64,000 bases of DNA, from NCBI GenBank assembly GCA_019240405.1, contig JAFAYL010000044.1:62001-126000 (forward strand). Reading direction: 5' to 3'. Each line of letters opens with the position of its first letter. Position 1 is the stretch's first letter. This document shows, in pieces, positions 61,896 to 64,000 of the stretch. Both the position numbers and the translations under genes were made by a program. The DNA is from Acidobacteriaceae bacterium. Its GTDB lineage: Bacteria > Acidobacteriota > Terriglobia > Bryobacterales > Bryobacteraceae. The notes below the pieces were generated by a model. That model saw only the letters and a program-made list of their open reading frames with translations, did no database searches and was not told where the DNA came from.

Positions 61896-64000
61896 TTAGA
61901 ATGAAAGCCTGGCCCCTAATTGGATTGATCTCGGGAGTAGCGTAGAAGTCGACCTCCCGAATGTAGCGTCTGCTAAGTTCGGATCCACCCCGGTCAAATT
62001 CGGATGATTCAGCACGTTGATGAAATCAAATCTCAGTTGCAAATTTCCTTGCTCGCCGAGCCATTTAAGCTTGTTGTTTTTTAAAGCGCTAGCATCCACT
62101 TCCACCAGGCCCGGGTTGCGGCAACTGTTGCGCTTAACATTTCCTTCTGTTCCGGGAGGAGGGGCCATGAAGAGGTTCGCAGGAAACAGACCCGTCAGGT
62201 ATTGTCCTTCGCTGTACGAACCGCTGCAGTAGTTGGCGGGAGCATTCGGGATGTCATAATTCACTCCGTCGGCATTGTAATCGCCGGCTGGATAAGCTGC
62301 GGACGTGTAAACCCAGAACGGAGTGCCGGATTGGATCGCAGTTATCGTAGCAATCTCCCATCCTCCGGTAAGTACTCTGGCGACACCGTTGCCCACCCCA
62401 GGCACGGTGTATATAGCCGAGAATGAAAACCGGCTCCGCACATCCCAGTTCGCATCGGCATAGTAAGCGTGATACAGCGTGGGATCGGGAACGTTGAAGC
62501 CGATATCGTGATCGAAACGTGTTCCAGAGTTGATGTCCGACATCGCATGTGAAAGCGTGTACGAAGTTTGGAAGGTCGCCCGCTGGCCGGCGGAGCGCCG
62601 CAGTGTCAGAATCATGGCGTTATAGCTTCCATTCATGATGTTGCTCACGTAATTGATCGTTCCAAAGTTCGGATTGGGCCGCACGAACTTGCCATTGTTC
62701 TGTATCAGGTCGCCTGCAAAACGGTTGTAGTCCGTGCCCGCAACGCCGTTGTAGCTCTTCGACCCGGAATAAGATCCCCCCGCGACCAGCCTCCATGGCA
62801 ACTGGCGCTCAACGCCGATCACATAGTTAACGGCCACAGGTGCGGTCATGTTGCGCGACAAGCCCCAGACCGCCGCTTGTACGCCGGTAAGGCCCCCCGC
62901 CGCGTTCAGACTGCCGGCAGGAATGGTTGGCAGGGGATAACCGAAGGGATATGTGGGGGAAGTTGCGAGGGCGAACACTGGCGCGATCCCACCCGTACTG
63001 AGGAACGTTGGAGAGATCACGCCGGGCGGGTTATTCCGCATCTCATCTACAGCCTGCCCGAGTGCGATCCAATCATGGTACACGCCAACGCCGCCGCGGA
63101 TACTCCACTTTCCGGTGTTCGACGGATCCCACGCGAAACCGATCCGCGGACTCCACATGTTGTTGATCGAGTGTGCAAAGACGCTGCTCACGGTGCGCAC
63201 AGTGGCGTCGGCGACACGCTGCGATATGGTTGTTCCGGCCCCAAGAATCAGGTTGCTGCTGACCCCTGAAGTGGCCGCCGGGCCGGACGGCGAGATGTTG
63301 CTGAGGTCGTCCCAGCGGAGCGACAACGTAAAGGAGAGATTCGACCTTACCTTCCAGTCGTCCTGCGCAAAAATGCCCCACGGATTCGTCTGTCCTGAGA
63401 ACAAAACCAGACCCGCTTGGCCGGTCAGAGGATTATAAGCGCCGACCGATTCACTGTACGGCTTGTCTTCCACCAGATCGAGAAGATTGTTGAACTGGAA
63501 GGTAGGACGCGTGTTGACCGGCGTAAAATCACCGAACTCTACCGCATGCGTACCATTTGCCCCAAATTTGAATGTATGCGCGCCGTGTGCCCAGTTCAAT
63601 ACATCTCGCCAGTTGTAGTTGTGTGCGCGGTACTTTCCCGGTCCCCAAGAGCTCGACAGAGCAAGGCTCTGTCCCGTCACTCCGATGATGGGAACGTTAT
63701 CCGTTCCACCTTGACCATTTGCCCCGCCAACACTATTCGCCGCGATGCTGGTTTCAAGTAGAAGCGTAGGCGTGAACGTGTGCGTCCAATCGAGCTGTGT
63801 GTACCAATTCGATTGCACGTCGTGATTTGAAAAACCGACTCGGTTGGCTGGATGGCCCAGCGTGAATCCGTCGTTGCCATACGTGCCGAATAGGCGGTCT
63901 TTTGTGCCGATGTACTGATCACCTCGAAAGCCGTACTGGAGACCGTTGTAGATCGGGCTCAGGTTCGAAGTGCCCGTCGCCAGCACTGGCAGGCTGCATG
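61896..64000 (-). CDS. TonB-dependent receptor (partial, N-terminus beyond the window)
   Basis: About 700 residues of the C-terminal part of a large outer-membrane receptor; the frame is open to the edge at 64000, so the signal peptide, plug and any carboxypeptidase-like domain lie outside the window. The barrel segments are clear: QLDWTHTFTPTLLLETSIAAN, FAQDDWKVRSNLSFTLSLRWDDLS, WSPRIGFAWDPSNTGKWSIRGGVGVYHDWIA and RPNPNFGTINYVSN. It ends with RSIQLGARLSF and a terminal Phe. The architecture and size match the other receptor in this window. It lies directly upstream of the GH127 gene and could import the arabinose-containing oligosaccharides. Confidence 0.9.
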   Translation of the reverse strand, partial: CSLPVLATGTSNLSPIYNGLQYGFRGDQYIGTKDRLFGTYGNDGFTLGHPANRVGFSNHDVQSNWYTQLDWTHTFTPTLLLETSIAANSVGGANGQGGTDNVPIIGVTGQSLALSSSWGPGKYRAHNYNWRDVLNWAHGAHTFKFGANGTHAVEFGDFTPVNTRPTFQFNNLLDLVEDKPYSESVGAYNPLTGQAGLVLFSGQTNPWGIFAQDDWKVRSNLSFTLSLRWDDLSNISPSGPAATSGVSSNLILGAGTTISQRVADATVRTVSSVFAHSINNMWSPRIGFAWDPSNTGKWSIRGGVGVYHDWIALGQAVDEMRNNPPGVISPTFLSTGGIAPVFALATSPTYPFGYPLPTIPAGSLNAAGGLTGVQAAVWGLSRNMTAPVAVNYVIGVERQLPWRLVAGGSYSGSKSYNGVAGTDYNRFAGDLIQNNGKFVRPNPNFGTINYVSNIMNGSYNAMILTLRRSAGQRATFQTSYTLSHAMSDINSGTRFDHDIGFNVPDPTLYHAYYADANWDVRSRFSFSAIYTVPGVGNGVARVLTGGWEIATITAIQSGTPFWVYTSAAYPAGDYNADGVNYDIPNAPANYCSGSYSEGQYLTGLFPANLFMAPPPGTEGNVKRNSCRNPGLVEVDASALKNNKLKWLGEQGNLQLRFDFINVLNHPNLTGVDPNLADATFGRSTSTLLPRSIQLGARLSF

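Overview
The window looks like a chromosomal segment of an Acidobacteriota bacterium, probably of the Solibacter/Bryobacter type. This is inferred from gene content: two large TonB-dependent receptors (one keeps its carboxypeptidase-like N-terminal domain), FG-GAP and HAF repeat secreted proteins, Tat-exported sugar and amidase enzymes, a sigma factor paired with a zinc-finger/YCF48-type protein, a Skp/BamA/TolC envelope block, and a bacterial Ku. I see no rRNA, tRNA, CRISPR array, integrase or insertion sequence. Coding density is high, with many 4-base start/stop overlaps.

Layout. 1-1678: tail of an ABC sugar-binding protein overlapping a membrane histidine kinase. 1675-2859: secreted ARPP-1-like protein. 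2946-4914: sigma factor and membrane anti-sigma-like protein. 4996-7575: two tandem aldo/keto reductases (the first with a Tat signal) and a DUF4142 protein. 7653-10073: FG-GAP protein. 10076-12318: sugar porter and ROK kinase. 12472-13383: HAF repeat protein. 13413-14971: phosphoribosyltransferase, dienelactone-hydrolase-like protein, a possible frameshifted small protein, and a terminator. 15117-19285: metallophosphoesterase, inositol-monophosphatase-family enzyme, M23 peptidase and a beta-propeller protein. 19288-23785: TonB-dependent receptor divergent from a GntR/HutC regulator, with palindromes between them. 23815-29846: a complete-looking trans-4-hydroxyproline catabolic operon except for the last dehydrogenase. 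30107-35310: membrane protein, small secreted protein, a REP-like structured element and a large metzincin. 35461-39888: porin-like protein, periplasmic-binding protein and hybrid histidine kinase. 40109-45252: bamA, skp-like gene and tolC-like gene. 45281-47578: HIT protein, inward-rectifier K+ channel, Ku. 47689-50606: rlmH and a ribose-type ABC ATPase plus permease. 50667-53041: ankyrin protein and DUF892 ferritin-like protein. 53041-55773: LuxR-type remnant, small Tat protein, amidase, FCD-type GntR regulator. 55841-64000: unknown secreted protein, Tat-exported six-hairpin glycosidase, GH127 beta-L-arabinofuranosidase, and a TonB-dependent receptor that runs off the window.

How it fits together. 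The organism appears to be a heterotroph that scavenges plant- and animal-derived polymers. GH127 beside a TonB-dependent receptor points to arabinose-containing plant glycans. The hydroxyproline operon can turn 4-hydroxy-L-proline (from collagen, or from the same plant hydroxyproline-rich glycoproteins that carry beta-L-arabinofuranose) into 2-oxoglutarate semialdehyde. Finding both in one window suggests a shared plant cell-wall glycoprotein diet, which is inference. The strongest candidates for a less described system are the porin/binding-protein/hybrid-kinase operon, the sigma/anti-sigma pair with a propeller-type sensor, the small Tat protein plus amidase pair, and the small protein split across an A8 run at the end of the phosphoribosyltransferase operon.
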